DNA from: Peptoniphilus pacaensis
Lineage (GTDB): Bacteria > Bacillota > Clostridia > Tissierellales > Peptoniphilaceae
DNA: 64,000 nucleotides
Assembly: GCF_900088125.1 (NCBI RefSeq)
Contig: NZ_FLQT01000003.1
Location: forward strand, 1,487,071 to 1,551,070
Reading direction: 5' to 3'
Part shown: piece by piece, positions 1-8,745 of the stretch
Position numbering within the stretch: the stretch's first letter is position 1
How the letters are laid out: each line of letters starts with the position of its first letter
The notes under the pieces: generated by a model
Told to the model about the DNA's origin: nothing
Database searches by the model: none
What the model saw: the letters and a program-made list of their open reading frames with translations, nothing else
Program-made: the position numbers and the translations under genes

Positions 1-1
1 T

Positions 2-472
2 CAACTTAACGAGCCGAATGAGACGGTGTCCGATGCCGATGCCATCGGCGGCAAGATTTACGTGGACATCGGCGGTTGTGTCCAAAATCCGGGGCTGTAC
101 CAATTGGAAAAAGGCGCCCGGGTCAAGGACGGCATCACCGCCGCCGGCGGCCTCGTCGGCAATGCCGATACGTCGCAAATTAATTTGGCGAAAAAGCTGA
201 ACGACGAGGAAAAACTCTATATTCCCAAGGTCGGGGAGAATGCGCCCGCCGTCTCCGCAACCGGCGATTCGTTGGCGGCCAAGGGGCCGGTGAGCATCCA
301 AAACGGTTCGAAAGAGGACCTGATGACCCTGCCCGGCGTGGGAGAAAAAACTGCCGATAAGATTATCGAATACCGCACGGCCCATCCCTTTACGGCGGTG
401 GAAGACCTAAAGGAAGTGCCCGGCATCGGCGATAAGACCTTCGACAGTTTAAAAAATAATATTCAATTATAA
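2..472 (+). CDS. comEA: ComEA-like DNA-binding protein (5' truncated by window edge)
   Basis: The frame is open to the left edge, so only the C-terminal part of about 156 residues is seen. It holds an SLBB-type segment (KIYVDIGGCVQNPGLYQLEKG onward, about 60 residues) followed by a helix-hairpin-helix pair near the C-terminus (LMTLPGVGEKTADKII, then LKEVPGIGDKTFDSL). This SLBB plus (HhH)2 order is that of ComEA, the membrane-anchored double-stranded DNA receptor of the competence pseudopilus system. The N-terminal membrane anchor must lie outside the window. No comEB or comEC follows it here; the next gene is uvrC. A hairpin with a T-run directly follows the stop codon, so this is the last gene of its transcript. 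A GTG at 26 is in frame, but the open frame to its left argues against its being the start. Confidence 0.85.
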   Translation, partial: QLNEPNETVSDADAIGGKIYVDIGGCVQNPGLYQLEKGARVKDGITAAGGLVGNADTSQINLAKKLNDEEKLYIPKVGENAPAVSATGDSLAAKGPVSIQNGSKEDLMTLPGVGEKTADKIIEYRTAHPFTAVEDLKEVPGIGDKTFDSLKNNIQL

Positions 473-496
473 AACTGACCGCACGGTCAGTTTTTT
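472..496 (+). terminator. Intrinsic terminator after comEA
   Basis: AACTGACC (473-480), loop GCAC, GGTCAGTT (485-492), running into six T residues. It overlaps the comEA stop codon and precedes the uvrC ribosome-binding site. Confidence 0.8.
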
Positions 497-517
497 ACTA
501 GCGATTAGGAGCGTGTC

Positions 518-2383
518 ATGAGTCAAGCGGCCATAAGCGAAAAATTAAAAACCTTGCCCGACGATCCCGGCGTCTATTTAATGAAAAACAAGCTGGATCA
601 AATTATTTACGTGGGCAAGGCGAAGAATTTAAAAAAGCGGGTGCGTCAATACTTCGGTTCCTACGGTAAAAAAGACAAAAAGGTGCGGAGCATGGTCTCC
701 CATATCGACGACTTCGAATACATAATCGTCTCCAGTGAATTGGAATCCTTGATTCTGGAATCCAATTTGATCAAAGAATATTTGCCCAAGTATAATATTT
801 TGCTTAGGGACGACAAGCAGTACCCTTATATAAAAATCACCGACGAGCCCTTTCCCCGCCTCATGAAGACGCGGCGGGTGATCAAAGACGGCGCTCGCTA
901 CTACGGTCCCTTTCCCGACGTCTTGGCCGTGAACCATGCCATCGACATTTTGCACGAACGCTTCCCCCTGAGAAACTGTAAGCTGGACCTCTCCAAGCCC
1001 CATCCCGTGGTGCGTCCCTGCTTGAACTACCACATTCATCGCTGCGCCGGGCCCTGCATCGGCGCCGTCACCGAGGAAGAATACCGGACATACATCTCAG
1101 GCATCGAAGACTTTCTCGACGGAAAGAAGGTCGCCTTTCTCGACGAGCTGGAAGCGGAGATGAAAGAGGCGAGCAAGTCATTGGATTTCGAGAGAGCGGC
1201 ACAGATCCGCGACAAGCTACAGGCCCTCTATACCCTGACGGAGAAGCAGCGGATTACGGCGGCGGGTAAGGACGACGAATTCGACGTCATCGGCCTCGCG
1301 GCCCAAGGGCGTGACGTGTGCATACAGATCTTTTTCTTTCGTCGGGGGAAAAATATAGGCAGAGAGCATTTCTTTATGGAAAATCCCTACGCCGACAGTC
1401 CCGGCGAGCTGTTAAAAGCCTTTATCTCCCAGTTTTATCACGGCACCGCCTACATCCCGGGCAAGCTCTACGTCCACGAATACTTCGACGAGCGGGAGCT
1501 CATTGAAGCCATGCTTGGGGAGAAGAAAGGCGCCAATGTTCACATTATCGTGCCGAAAATCGGGGAGAAGAAGCAGATCATGTCCATGGTGCGGAAAAAT
1601 GCCATCGACATGCTGGATAAACATTCCGATCAAATGCGCAGCAAACAGAAAACCGTGGAGACGACCTTGGACGCTCTGCGGGAAAAGCTGTCTCTCGACA
1701 GCCCCTTGGAGCGCATCGAAACCTACGACATTTCCAATATTTCCGGCGTGGAGTCCGTAGGCTCCATGGTAGTCTTTGAAGAGGGCTTGCCGAAGAAGAC
1801 GGACTATCGACGCTTCCGCATTAAAGACGTGGAAGGGCCCGATGATTACGCTTCATTGCGAGAAGTGTTGAGTCGCCGATTTAAGCGTGGGTTGAAAGAG
1901 CAGGCGGGGATAGGCGAGAGCAAGGGCTTCGGCAAATTTCCCGATCTGATCTTTATGGACGGTGGCAAGGGGCAGGTGACTCAGGCCCTCGCCGTCTTAA
2001 AGGAATTGAATCTGGATATTCCCGTGGCGGGCTTGGTAAAGGACGATTTTCACAAGACACGGGGCATTTACTTTAACAACGAGGAGATTCGCGTGGCGAA
2101 AAACTCGCCTATCTATCGCCTCACTTACCAAATGCAGGAAGAAGCCCACCGCTTCGCCATTACCTACCACCGAAGCCTCAGGGCCAAGGCGAGCTTTCAA
2201 TCGGAGCTTGACAATATACCGGGCATCGGCCCGAAGCGCAAACAGGCACTGATGACGGCCTTTAAATCCCTGTCGAAGATCAAAGCCGCCGATGTGGAGA
2301 CATTGGCAGCGGTGGACGGCATGACGAAGGCGGCGGCACAGTCGTTGGTGGATCACTTTCAAGGAGGCAAAGATGAGCAATAA
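518..2383 (+). CDS. uvrC: Excinuclease ABC subunit C
   Basis: UvrC is the nuclease of nucleotide excision repair; it makes both incisions around a lesion marked by UvrA/UvrB. At 621 residues it has normal family length. The GIY-YIG nuclease domain is at the N-terminus (PGVYLMKN...IIYVGKAKNLKKRV, residues about 15-95). A UVR motif for UvrB contact follows at about 205-240 (AEMKEASKSLDFERAAQIRDKL). The RNase H-like domain that makes the 5' cut lies in the second half (ETYDISNISG and LIFMDGGKGQV), and two helix-hairpin-helix motifs close the protein (NIPGIGPKRKQAL). AGGAG sits 8 bases before the ATG. The 3' end overlaps hprK by 11 bases, so the two are probably translated from one message. Confidence 0.97.
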   Translation: MSQAAISEKLKTLPDDPGVYLMKNKLDQIIYVGKAKNLKKRVRQYFGSYGKKDKKVRSMVSHIDDFEYIIVSSELESLILESNLIKEYLPKYNILLRDDKQYPYIKITDEPFPRLMKTRRVIKDGARYYGPFPDVLAVNHAIDILHERFPLRNCKLDLSKPHPVVRPCLNYHIHRCAGPCIGAVTEEEYRTYISGIEDFLDGKKVAFLDELEAEMKEASKSLDFERAAQIRDKLQALYTLTEKQRITAAGKDDEFDVIGLAAQGRDVCIQIFFFRRGKNIGREHFFMENPYADSPGELLKAFISQFYHGTAYIPGKLYVHEYFDERELIEAMLGEKKGANVHIIVPKIGEKKQIMSMVRKNAIDMLDKHSDQMRSKQKTVETTLDALREKLSLDSPLERIETYDISNISGVESVGSMVVFEEGLPKKTDYRRFRIKDVEGPDDYASLREVLSRRFKRGLKEQAGIGESKGFGKFPDLIFMDGGKGQVTQALAVLKELNLDIPVAGLVKDDFHKTRGIYFNNEEIRVAKNSPIYRLTYQMQEEAHRFAITYHRSLRAKASFQSELDNIPGIGPKRKQALMTAFKSLSKIKAADVETLAAVDGMTKAAAQSLVDHFQGGKDEQ

Positions 2384-3317
2384 AAAAATGAGCATCAGCG
2401 TGGAAGAGCTGATTAAAGACAATGATTTCGAAGTGATTCATCAGGCGGACAACACTCGCAACGTGCATCTGTACTCCTCGGAATTCAATCGGCCGGGCCT
2501 GCAGCTCTGCGGCTTCTACACGAAATTCGTTCCCGACCGCATCCAAATCATCGGCGGCGCGGAGTGGTGGTACCTGGAAGGGCTGGATCCCAAAGTTCGC
2601 GCCATGCGCTTAAAGGCCCTTTTCGCCCACAAGATCACGGTGATGATCGTGACCCGTAACCAACGAATCTTCCCGGAAATGTTGATGTATGCCAAAGAAG
2701 ACAACTGCACCATTTTAAGGACCCCCGACTCCACCTCCCGGGCGGTCAACAAATTGATCACGTATCTGGAGCGGGCATTGGCGCCGTCCATTCGCCGCCA
2801 CGGCATTCTGTTGGACATTTACGGCGTCGGCGTCCTGATTACGGGAGAGAGCGGCATCGGCAAATCGGAAACGGCTCTGGATCTTATAGCAAACGGCCAC
2901 AAACTCATTGCCGACGATTCCGTCCTCATCCGCATGTTGGACAATCGCCTCATCGGTACATCGCCTAAAATTACCCGCCACTTTATGGAGATTCGGGGCA
3001 TCGGAATCATCGACGTGGAACGGCTCTTTGGTATCGGTTGCATCATGGAAGAAAAAGAAGTGGAGCTGGTTATCGAGCTCACGCCGTGGGACGATTTTGC
3101 CGATTATAACCGCCTGGGCATCGAAGACGAAAAGGTCGAAATCCTAGACAAGTCGGTGCCCGTTATGGAAATTCCCATGCGCACCGGACGCAATATGTCC
3201 ATGATCATCGAAATCGCCACGCGCAATTTCAAGCAGAAGGAAATGGGATACAATGCGGCGTTGGCATTGAATCAGCGGGTGCTGGATTCCATCGAAAAAA
3301 ATAAGGTGGGACGATAA
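2373..3317 (+). CDS. hprK: HPr kinase/phosphorylase
   Basis: HprK phosphorylates and dephosphorylates Ser46 of HPr (and Crh) and so sets carbon catabolite control in Firmicutes. The 314-residue protein has the N-terminal HprK domain (residues 1 to about 130) and a C-terminal kinase domain with the P-loop GESGIGKS (158-165). The family signature EIRGIGIIDVERLFG follows. The ATG lies inside the end of uvrC, with AAGGAGG of the uvrC coding sequence acting as ribosome-binding site. ptsH (HPr) is not in this window. The first gene downstream is nifJ, which has its own strong promoter, so uvrC-hprK probably ends here, though I saw no clear terminator hairpin in 3318-3405. Confidence 0.97.
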   Translation: MSNKKMSISVEELIKDNDFEVIHQADNTRNVHLYSSEFNRPGLQLCGFYTKFVPDRIQIIGGAEWWYLEGLDPKVRAMRLKALFAHKITVMIVTRNQRIFPEMLMYAKEDNCTILRTPDSTSRAVNKLITYLERALAPSIRRHGILLDIYGVGVLITGESGIGKSETALDLIANGHKLIADDSVLIRMLDNRLIGTSPKITRHFMEIRGIGIIDVERLFGIGCIMEEKEVELVIELTPWDDFADYNRLGIEDEKVEILDKSVPVMEIPMRTGRNMSMIIEIATRNFKQKEMGYNAALALNQRVLDSIEKNKVGR

Positions 3318-3405
3318 AGTTTTTCGCGGGTGCAGAAATTTAAAAGAGGAAACGATAATGTTTTCTTTTTAACGTGTTGAAATACTGAATACTTAGATCA
3401 ACGAC

Positions 3406-3433
3406 TTGAAATTAATGTAATGACTGATATAAT
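3406..3433 (+). promoter_or_regulatory. Strong sigma-A-type promoter of nifJ
   Basis: TTGAAA (3406-3411), 16-base spacer, TATAAT (3428-3433), with TGA directly before it giving an extended -10. It lies in an AT-rich leader unlike the coding DNA around it. The ribosome-binding site AGGAGG is at 3461-3466. Confidence 0.8.
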
Positions 3434-3471
3434 TAACATATAGGAAAATGTTGTTAATTTAGGAGGTTGAA

Positions 3472-6400
3472 ATGGCAAAGACGATGAAAACAATGGATGG
3501 GAACACAGCTGCCGCTCACGTGGCATATGCGTTCTCTGACTTAGCGTGCATCTATCCGATCACGCCCTCATCCCCGATGGCAGAACATATTGATGCCTGG
3601 GCCAGTAATCACAGAAAGAATATTTTCGGCAACGAAGTATCTGTAAAGGAAATGCAATCCGAAGCCGGTGCCGCAGGTTCCGTACACGGTGCACTTCAAG
3701 CAGGTGCTTTGACCACCACCTATACCGCATCTCAAGGTCTCCTTTTGATGCTGCCGAACATGTACAAGATCGCAGGGGAATTGCTTCCCGGCGTATTCCA
3801 CGTTGCAGCTCGTGCACTGGCAAGCCACGCATTGAGCATTTTCGGTGACCACCAAGACGTTATGGCCGTTCGTGCATCCGGTTTTGCATTACTCGGTTCC
3901 GGTTCCGTACAAGAAGCTATGGACTTGGCAGGCGTCGCTCACTTAGCCGCCATTAAGGGTCGTGTACCTTTCGTACACTTCTTCGACGGCTTCCGTACGT
4001 CTCACGAAATTCAAAAGATTGAAGTCCTCGACTACGACGACTTGGCAAAACTCGTCGACATGGACGCAGTCAACGCATTCAGAGCACGTGCATTGGCTCC
4101 CCAAGATCCGGAAGTTCGCGGTACCGCACAAAACCCGGATATCTATTTCCAAGAAGTAGAAGCTGCAAACCGCTACTACACTGACATTATCGGCATCACC
4201 GATGAATACATGAAGAAGATTTCCGAGTTAACCGGCAGAAAATACGGCCTGTTCAACTACTACGGTGATGAAAACGCAGAAGACGTTATCGTCGCAATGG
4301 GTTCCGTAACCGAAACCATCGAAGAAGTAGTCGACTACTTAAACGACAAAGGCGACAAAGTCGGTTTATTGAAGGTTCACCTCTATCGTCCCTTCTCCAG
4401 AAAACACTTCCTCGACGCTATGCCGAAGAGTGTCAAGAGAATTGCCGTTTTAGACCGTACCAAGGAAAAAGGCGCAGCAGCTGAACCCTTAATGCTCGAC
4501 GTTAAGGACATGTACTACGGCAGCGACAACATGCCCTTGATTATCGGCGGCCGTTACGGCTTAGGCAGCAAGGACACCACGCCTTCCCAAATGCTGGCAG
4601 TTTACAAAAACCTGCGTGCAGCAGAACCGAAAGATGGCTTCACCGTCGGTATCGTAGACGACGTTACCCATCATTCCCTTGAAATCGATGAAGAAATCCA
4701 CACCGAACCCGAAGGAACCATCGGATGTAAATTCTGGGGCTTCGGTTCCGACGGTACTGTTGGTGCAAACAAGAGCGCCATCAAGATCATCGGCGATGGC
4801 ACCGACATGTATGCACAAGGCTACTTCGACTATGACTCGAAGAAATCCGGCGGCGTTACCATGTCCCACTTACGTTTCGGTCCCAACAGAATTACCTCTA
4901 CGTACCTGTTGACATCCGCTGACTTCATCTCCTGCTCGAAGCAATCCTACGTACACCAATACGACTTGCTCCGCGGCATCAAAAAAGGCGGTACCTTCTT
5001 AATGAACACCACCTGGGATGTTGAAGACTTGGAAGAAAATCTTCCCGCAAGCTTGAAACGTTCCATCGCTGCTAACGATATTAAGTTCTATATCCTCAAT
5101 GCAACGAAGATCGCAGGCGAAGTCGGTTTAGGTAACCGTACCAACATGGTTATGCAAGCAGCCTTCTTTAAACTGTCCGGCGTACTCCCCGAAGACGTCG
5201 CTGTTGAAAAGTTAAAAGAAGCCATCGTTAAAGACTACGGCCATAAGGGCGAAGAAATCGTCAATATGAACTATGCCGCTGTTGATGCAGGTATGAACGC
5301 CGCACACAAAGTCGATTATCCGAAGGAATGGGCTAACTTAACCGAAACCGAATCCCACGCAATCGAAGGCGCACCGGAATTCATCAACAACATCCTCGTT
5401 CCCATGACCCGTCAAGAAGGTAATGACCTTCCCGTCAGCGCATTCGTCGGCATGGAAGACGGTACCTTTATGGCCGGAACATCCAGATACGAAAAACGCG
5501 GTATTGCCGTTAACGTACCCCAATGGCAAATCGACAACTGTATCCAATGTAACCAATGTTCCTTCGTTTGCCCCCACGCTGTAATTCGTCCCTTCCTGTT
5601 AGACGAAGAAGAAGCAGCTAAGAAACCGGCATCCTTCGAAACCAAAAAACCCAACGGTAAAGATCTGGAAGGCTATGAATATCGCATTCAAGTTTCCCCG
5701 CTCGACTGTACCGGTTGCGGTAACTGTGCACAAGTTTGCCCCGCTAAGGAAAAAGCACTTGTCATGGTTCCCTTCGAAGATGAATTCGATAAACAAGCTG
5801 ACAACTGGAAATTTGCAGAAACCGTATCCTCTAAACAAGATAAGATTCCTGCAAACAACGTTAAGAACTCTCAATTCCACATGCCGCACCTGGAATTCTC
5901 CGGCGCTTGCGCAGGCTGTGGTGAAACCCCCTATATCAAATTAATTACTCAACTGTTCGGCGATCACATGATGATTGCAAACGCAACGGGATGTAGTTCG
6001 ATCTGGGGCGGTTCCGCACCGAGCATGCCCTACTGCACCAACGACAAGGGTCAAGGTCCCTCTTGGGCTAACTCCTTGTTCGAAGACAACGCAGAATACG
6101 GCTACGGCATGAAGGTTGCAGTCGAACAACAAAGAGCAACCATCAAAAAACACATGGAAGAATTCAAGGAATTAGGCGCTGATGAAGAAATCGCCAAAGC
6201 ATTCGACGCTTGGTTAGAAGACTACAACAGCTACGAAGTAACCAAGGCTGCTACGGCCAAGATTCTTCCCTTGCTCGACAAGAAGACCGGTAATGCTGAA
6301 GCTGACAAGCTCTTGGCTTCCATCGACAGCATGAAACGTCTCTTAATCAAACCGTCGCAATGGATCTTCGGCGGTGACGGTTGGGCATACGACATCGGCT

Positions 6401-6996
6401 TCGGCGGTTTAGACCACGCATTGGCCAGCGGTGAAAACATCAACGTCATGGTCGTCGATACGGAAGTCTACTCCAACACCGGTGGTCAATCCTCGAAAGC
6501 AACCCCGACGGCTGCAGTTGCAAAATTCGCATCCAACGGTAAGGAAGTTCGTAAGAAAGACTTAGGTCTCATGATGACCAGCTACGGCTACGTTTACGTC
6601 GCACAAATCGCTATCGGCGCCGACAAGAACCAAGCTCTCAAGGCCATCAAGGAAGCCGAAGCTTACGACGGACCGTCCTTAATCATTGCTTACGCACCCT
6701 GTATCAACCACGGTATTCGCCAAGGTATGGGCGTTTCCATTGCTGAAGAAAAGAAAGCAGTCGAAACCGGTTACTGGCACCTGTACAGATACAACCCGAC
6801 CCTCAAAGATGAAGGCAAGAACCCCTTCACCTTAGACTCCAAGGCACCGACGAAACCCTACAGAGAATTCCTCGAAGGCGAAGTTCGTTACACGTCCTTG
6901 AAGAAGCTGTTCCCCGAACGTGCAGAAGCACTTTACGAAGCAGCAGAAAGAAACGCCAAAGAACGCTTCGAAAACTACGAACGTTTAAACGGCTAA
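3472..6996 (+). CDS. nifJ: Pyruvate:ferredoxin (flavodoxin) oxidoreductase
   Basis: This enzyme oxidatively decarboxylates pyruvate to acetyl-CoA and CO2 and reduces ferredoxin; it is the central pyruvate enzyme of anaerobes. The 1174-residue single chain is the fused homodimeric form. The pyrimidine-binding domain is at the N-terminus (YPITPSSPMAEHID). Two [4Fe-4S] ferredoxin motifs start at about Cys690 (CIQCNQCSFVCPH) and Cys746 (CTGCGNCAQVCP). The third, TPP-proximal cluster begins with CAGCGE at about 813, and the TPP site is GGDGWAYDIG at about 967 followed by SNTGGQ. An AGGAGG site precedes the ATG. Codons differ from the neighbours (many GCA, GTT, AAC, TTA), as expected for a very highly expressed gene. 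A strong promoter and a strong terminator make it a single-gene transcript. Confidence 0.98.
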   Translation: MAKTMKTMDGNTAAAHVAYAFSDLACIYPITPSSPMAEHIDAWASNHRKNIFGNEVSVKEMQSEAGAAGSVHGALQAGALTTTYTASQGLLLMLPNMYKIAGELLPGVFHVAARALASHALSIFGDHQDVMAVRASGFALLGSGSVQEAMDLAGVAHLAAIKGRVPFVHFFDGFRTSHEIQKIEVLDYDDLAKLVDMDAVNAFRARALAPQDPEVRGTAQNPDIYFQEVEAANRYYTDIIGITDEYMKKISELTGRKYGLFNYYGDENAEDVIVAMGSVTETIEEVVDYLNDKGDKVGLLKVHLYRPFSRKHFLDAMPKSVKRIAVLDRTKEKGAAAEPLMLDVKDMYYGSDNMPLIIGGRYGLGSKDTTPSQMLAVYKNLRAAEPKDGFTVGIVDDVTHHSLEIDEEIHTEPEGTIGCKFWGFGSDGTVGANKSAIKIIGDGTDMYAQGYFDYDSKKSGGVTMSHLRFGPNRITSTYLLTSADFISCSKQSYVHQYDLLRGIKKGGTFLMNTTWDVEDLEENLPASLKRSIAANDIKFYILNATKIAGEVGLGNRTNMVMQAAFFKLSGVLPEDVAVEKLKEAIVKDYGHKGEEIVNMNYAAVDAGMNAAHKVDYPKEWANLTETESHAIEGAPEFINNILVPMTRQEGNDLPVSAFVGMEDGTFMAGTSRYEKRGIAVNVPQWQIDNCIQCNQCSFVCPHAVIRPFLLDEEEAAKKPASFETKKPNGKDLEGYEYRIQVSPLDCTGCGNCAQVCPAKEKALVMVPFEDEFDKQADNWKFAETVSSKQDKIPANNVKNSQFHMPHLEFSGACAGCGETPYIKLITQLFGDHMMIANATGCSSIWGGSAPSMPYCTNDKGQGPSWANSLFEDNAEYGYGMKVAVEQQRATIKKHMEEFKELGADEEIAKAFDAWLEDYNSYEVTKAATAKILPLLDKKTGNAEADKLLASIDSMKRLLIKPSQWIFGGDGWAYDIGFGGLDHALASGENINVMVVDTEVYSNTGGQSSKATPTAAVAKFASNGKEVRKKDLGLMMTSYGYVYVAQIAIGADKNQALKAIKEAEAYDGPSLIIAYAPCINHGIRQGMGVSIAEEKKAVETGYWHLYRYNPTLKDEGKNPFTLDSKAPTKPYREFLEGEVRYTSLKKLFPERAEALYEAAERNAKERFENYERLNG

Positions 6997-7013
6997 TTTC
7001 TTAAAACAAAACA

Positions 7014-7044
7014 AAGGACCAGGTCATTGACTTGGTCCTTTTTT
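7014..7044 (+). terminator. Intrinsic terminator after nifJ
   Basis: AAGGACCAGGT pairs with ACTTGGTCCTT around a short loop (one G:U pair), followed directly by a T-run. It lies 17 bases after the nifJ stop codon. Confidence 0.88.
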
Positions 7045-7132
7045 GTATGGCTTGAATTATTTGCTTTGAGCATACAAGAGAGGGAAGGAGGCCAAGAATA
7101 GGGAAAAACGGCGGAAAATGCTTGCATTTAAA

Positions 7133-7161
7133 TTGAGAAAGCGTTCAATTTAGCGTATACT
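7133..7161 (+). promoter_or_regulatory. Promoter of the glutathione-peroxidase-like gene
   Basis: TTGAGA (7133-7138), 17-base spacer, TATACT (7156-7161). A perfect 7-bp inverted repeat, AAATTGA (7130-7136) and TCAATTT (7145-7151), overlaps the -35 and the spacer and could be an operator. It does not match the PerR or Fur consensus as I remember them. Confidence 0.7.
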
Positions 7162-7180
7162 AAAGGGAAGGAGGGATTGT

Positions 7181-7639
7181 ATGAATTTGTATTCGATTTC
7201 CGCAAAAGACATTCACGGACAGACCGTCGATTTCAGTGACTACGAGGGCCAAGTGGTGCTTGTGGTGAACACGGCCAGTCTCTGCGGGTGCACTCATCAA
7301 TATGAGGGGCTTCAGCGCATTTATGAGCGCTACAAGGACGACGGCTTTGTCGTCTTAGGCTTTCCCTGCAATCAGTTCGGGGCTCAGGAGCCGGAAGATG
7401 AGGCGGCTATCGAGGAATTCGTTACGTCCCGCTACGGCATTACCTTTCCTATGTTTTCAAAGGTGGACGTCGTCGGCGACGATGCCCATCCGCTGTTTCG
7501 CGCCTTAACCGAAGGGGACGATCCCATCCACTGGAATTTTGAAAAATTCCTCATCGACCGGGAGGGGCATTTGCGCAGTCGCTTCCCCTCGGATTTGGAA
7601 CCGAGAGAGTTTGTTTGCGACATCGACGAGCTTTTGTAA
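7181..7639 (+). CDS. Glutathione peroxidase family protein (thiol peroxidase)
   Basis: The 152-residue protein belongs to the GPx family, which reduces hydrogen peroxide and organic hydroperoxides. Non-animal members mostly use thioredoxin rather than glutathione as donor. The peroxidatic Cys35 sits in NTASLCGCT, where the usual sequence is close to SKCGFT. The other catalytic residues are present in FPCNQFGAQEP (Gln65) and HWNFEKFLID (Trp and Asn). The active-site codon is TGC, so this is the cysteine form, not a selenoprotein. An additional Cys37 two residues after the peroxidatic one is unusual. It is a single gene with its own promoter; an anaerobe would use it for oxidative stress defence. 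I cannot tell the electron donor from sequence. Confidence 0.9.
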   Translation: MNLYSISAKDIHGQTVDFSDYEGQVVLVVNTASLCGCTHQYEGLQRIYERYKDDGFVVLGFPCNQFGAQEPEDEAAIEEFVTSRYGITFPMFSKVDVVGDDAHPLFRALTEGDDPIHWNFEKFLIDREGHLRSRFPSDLEPREFVCDIDELL

Positions 7640-7657
7640 TTTGATTCTCCGAAAAGA

Positions 7658-7711
7658 TTTACATCGTCTTTACATTGAAATGATTCCGGCTTAATGGTCG
7701 ACCGATACAAT
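7658..7711 (+). promoter_or_regulatory. PhoP-type box and -10 element of pstS
   Basis: Two TTTACA hexamers (7658-7663 and 7669-7674) are separated by 5 bases, an 11-bp period, as in Bacillus PhoP boxes. A -10 TACAAT lies at 7706-7711 and there is no good -35, as expected for an activator-dependent promoter. The start of the second hexamer is 37 bases before the -10, exactly as at pstC. AGGAGG lies at about 7740. Confidence 0.75.
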
Positions 7712-7753
7712 GGCAATAGTTGATGAAGATTTTTTTATAGGAGGAATCAAAGG

Positions 7754-8704
7754 ATGAAAACGAAAAATGTAAAACTAGCCATCGGGGCATCCCTTTTGGC
7801 GTTAAGTCTTGTAGCTTGTTCCGGCGGCGGCAATAACAGCGGCGGCAACAATCAAGCTGCGAACAATACGGCCAATACCGCCAATGCAAACAAGGAAGGC
7901 GAAAGCGGCGATCTGGACAAGTTGGGACAAATCGCCGTCATCTCCCGTGAAGACGGCTCCGGTACCCGCGGTGCTTTCACCGAAATTACCGGTCTCTTGG
8001 AAAAGAACGGGGACGAAGAAGTAGACAACACCACGGCATCGGCCACGGTACAAAACTCCACCAACGGTGTCATGACCACCGTCGCAGGAAATCCCTCGGC
8101 TATCGGCTACATTTCCCTGGGTTCTTTAAACGACACGGTCAAGGCTCTGACTTTGGAAGGCGTTGAACCGACTGCTGAAAATATTTTAAGTGGCGATTAC
8201 AAATTGGCCCGTCCCTTCCTTTTAGTCACCAAGGGCGAACCGAAGGAAGGCTCTTTGGAAGCCGACTTTATTCACTTTGCTCTTTCGAAGGAAGGCCAAG
8301 CCATCGCCGAACAAGAAGGCTATGTTAAGAATGAACAGGCCGAAGACTACAAGCCCGGCAACGTCAGCGGTGAAATCACCGTCGCCGGCTCCACTTCCGT
8401 TACGCCCTTAATGGAAAAATTAGTGGAAGCTTATAAGAAAGTCAACAGCGGCGCCAATATTCAAATTCAATCCAACGGCTCTTCCGCAGGGATTACCGCA
8501 GCCGCCGAAGGCACGGCACAAATCGGCATGAGCTCCCGCGAATTGAAGGATGAAGAAAAGGCCAATGTCCAAGGCATCGTCTTGGCACAAGACGGTATCG
8601 CCGTCATCGTCAACAAGGACAATCCGGCCGAAGACATTACCATGGAACAAATCAAAAACATCTTCAACGGCAGCATGACCGCTTGGGGCGATCTCGCCAA
8701 ATAA
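7754..8704 (+). CDS. pstS: Phosphate ABC transporter substrate-binding lipoprotein, circularly permuted
   Basis: This is the extracellular phosphate-binding lipoprotein of the Pst high-affinity uptake system. Signal peptide II is clear: a basic start, a hydrophobic stretch, and lipobox LVAC with Cys22 as the lipidated residue. A Gly/Asn/Ala-rich linker runs to about 52. The phosphate-binding fold is present, but its two halves are in reversed order. Residues 58-192 match the usual C-terminal half (AVISREDGSGTRGAF, NSTNGVMTTVAGNPSAIGYISLGS, RPFLLVTKG). Residues 204-316 match the usual N-terminal half (GEITVAGSTSVTPLMEKL, SNGSSAGITAA, IGMSSRELKDEEK, GIAVIVN, WGDLAK). All expected phosphate-contact motifs are intact, so it is probably functional. 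From memory, other clostridial PstS proteins share this order. It has its own Pho promoter and a terminator separating it from pstC. Confidence 0.93.
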   Translation: MKTKNVKLAIGASLLALSLVACSGGGNNSGGNNQAANNTANTANANKEGESGDLDKLGQIAVISREDGSGTRGAFTEITGLLEKNGDEEVDNTTASATVQNSTNGVMTTVAGNPSAIGYISLGSLNDTVKALTLEGVEPTAENILSGDYKLARPFLLVTKGEPKEGSLEADFIHFALSKEGQAIAEQEGYVKNEQAEDYKPGNVSGEITVAGSTSVTPLMEKLVEAYKKVNSGANIQIQSNGSSAGITAAAEGTAQIGMSSRELKDEEKANVQGIVLAQDGIAVIVNKDNPAEDITMEQIKNIFNGSMTAWGDLAK

Positions 8705-8717
8705 AACAAAATCACAG

Positions 8718-8744
8718 CAGGTGTCTACGGACACCTGTTTTTTT
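8718..8744 (+). terminator. Intrinsic terminator between pstS and pstC
   Basis: CAGGTGTC (8718-8725), loop TACG, GACACCTG (8730-8737), then seven T residues. It allows pstS to be made separately from the membrane components. Confidence 0.9.
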
Positions 8745-8745
8745 G

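Noticed and set aside
7283-7291. Selenocysteine in the glutathione peroxidase
   Set aside because: The active-site codon is TGC, not TGA, and the frame has no internal stop.
7754-8704. pstS as a broken or frameshifted gene
   Set aside because: The frame is intact with signal peptide and all motifs; the odd order is a permutation of whole halves, not damage.
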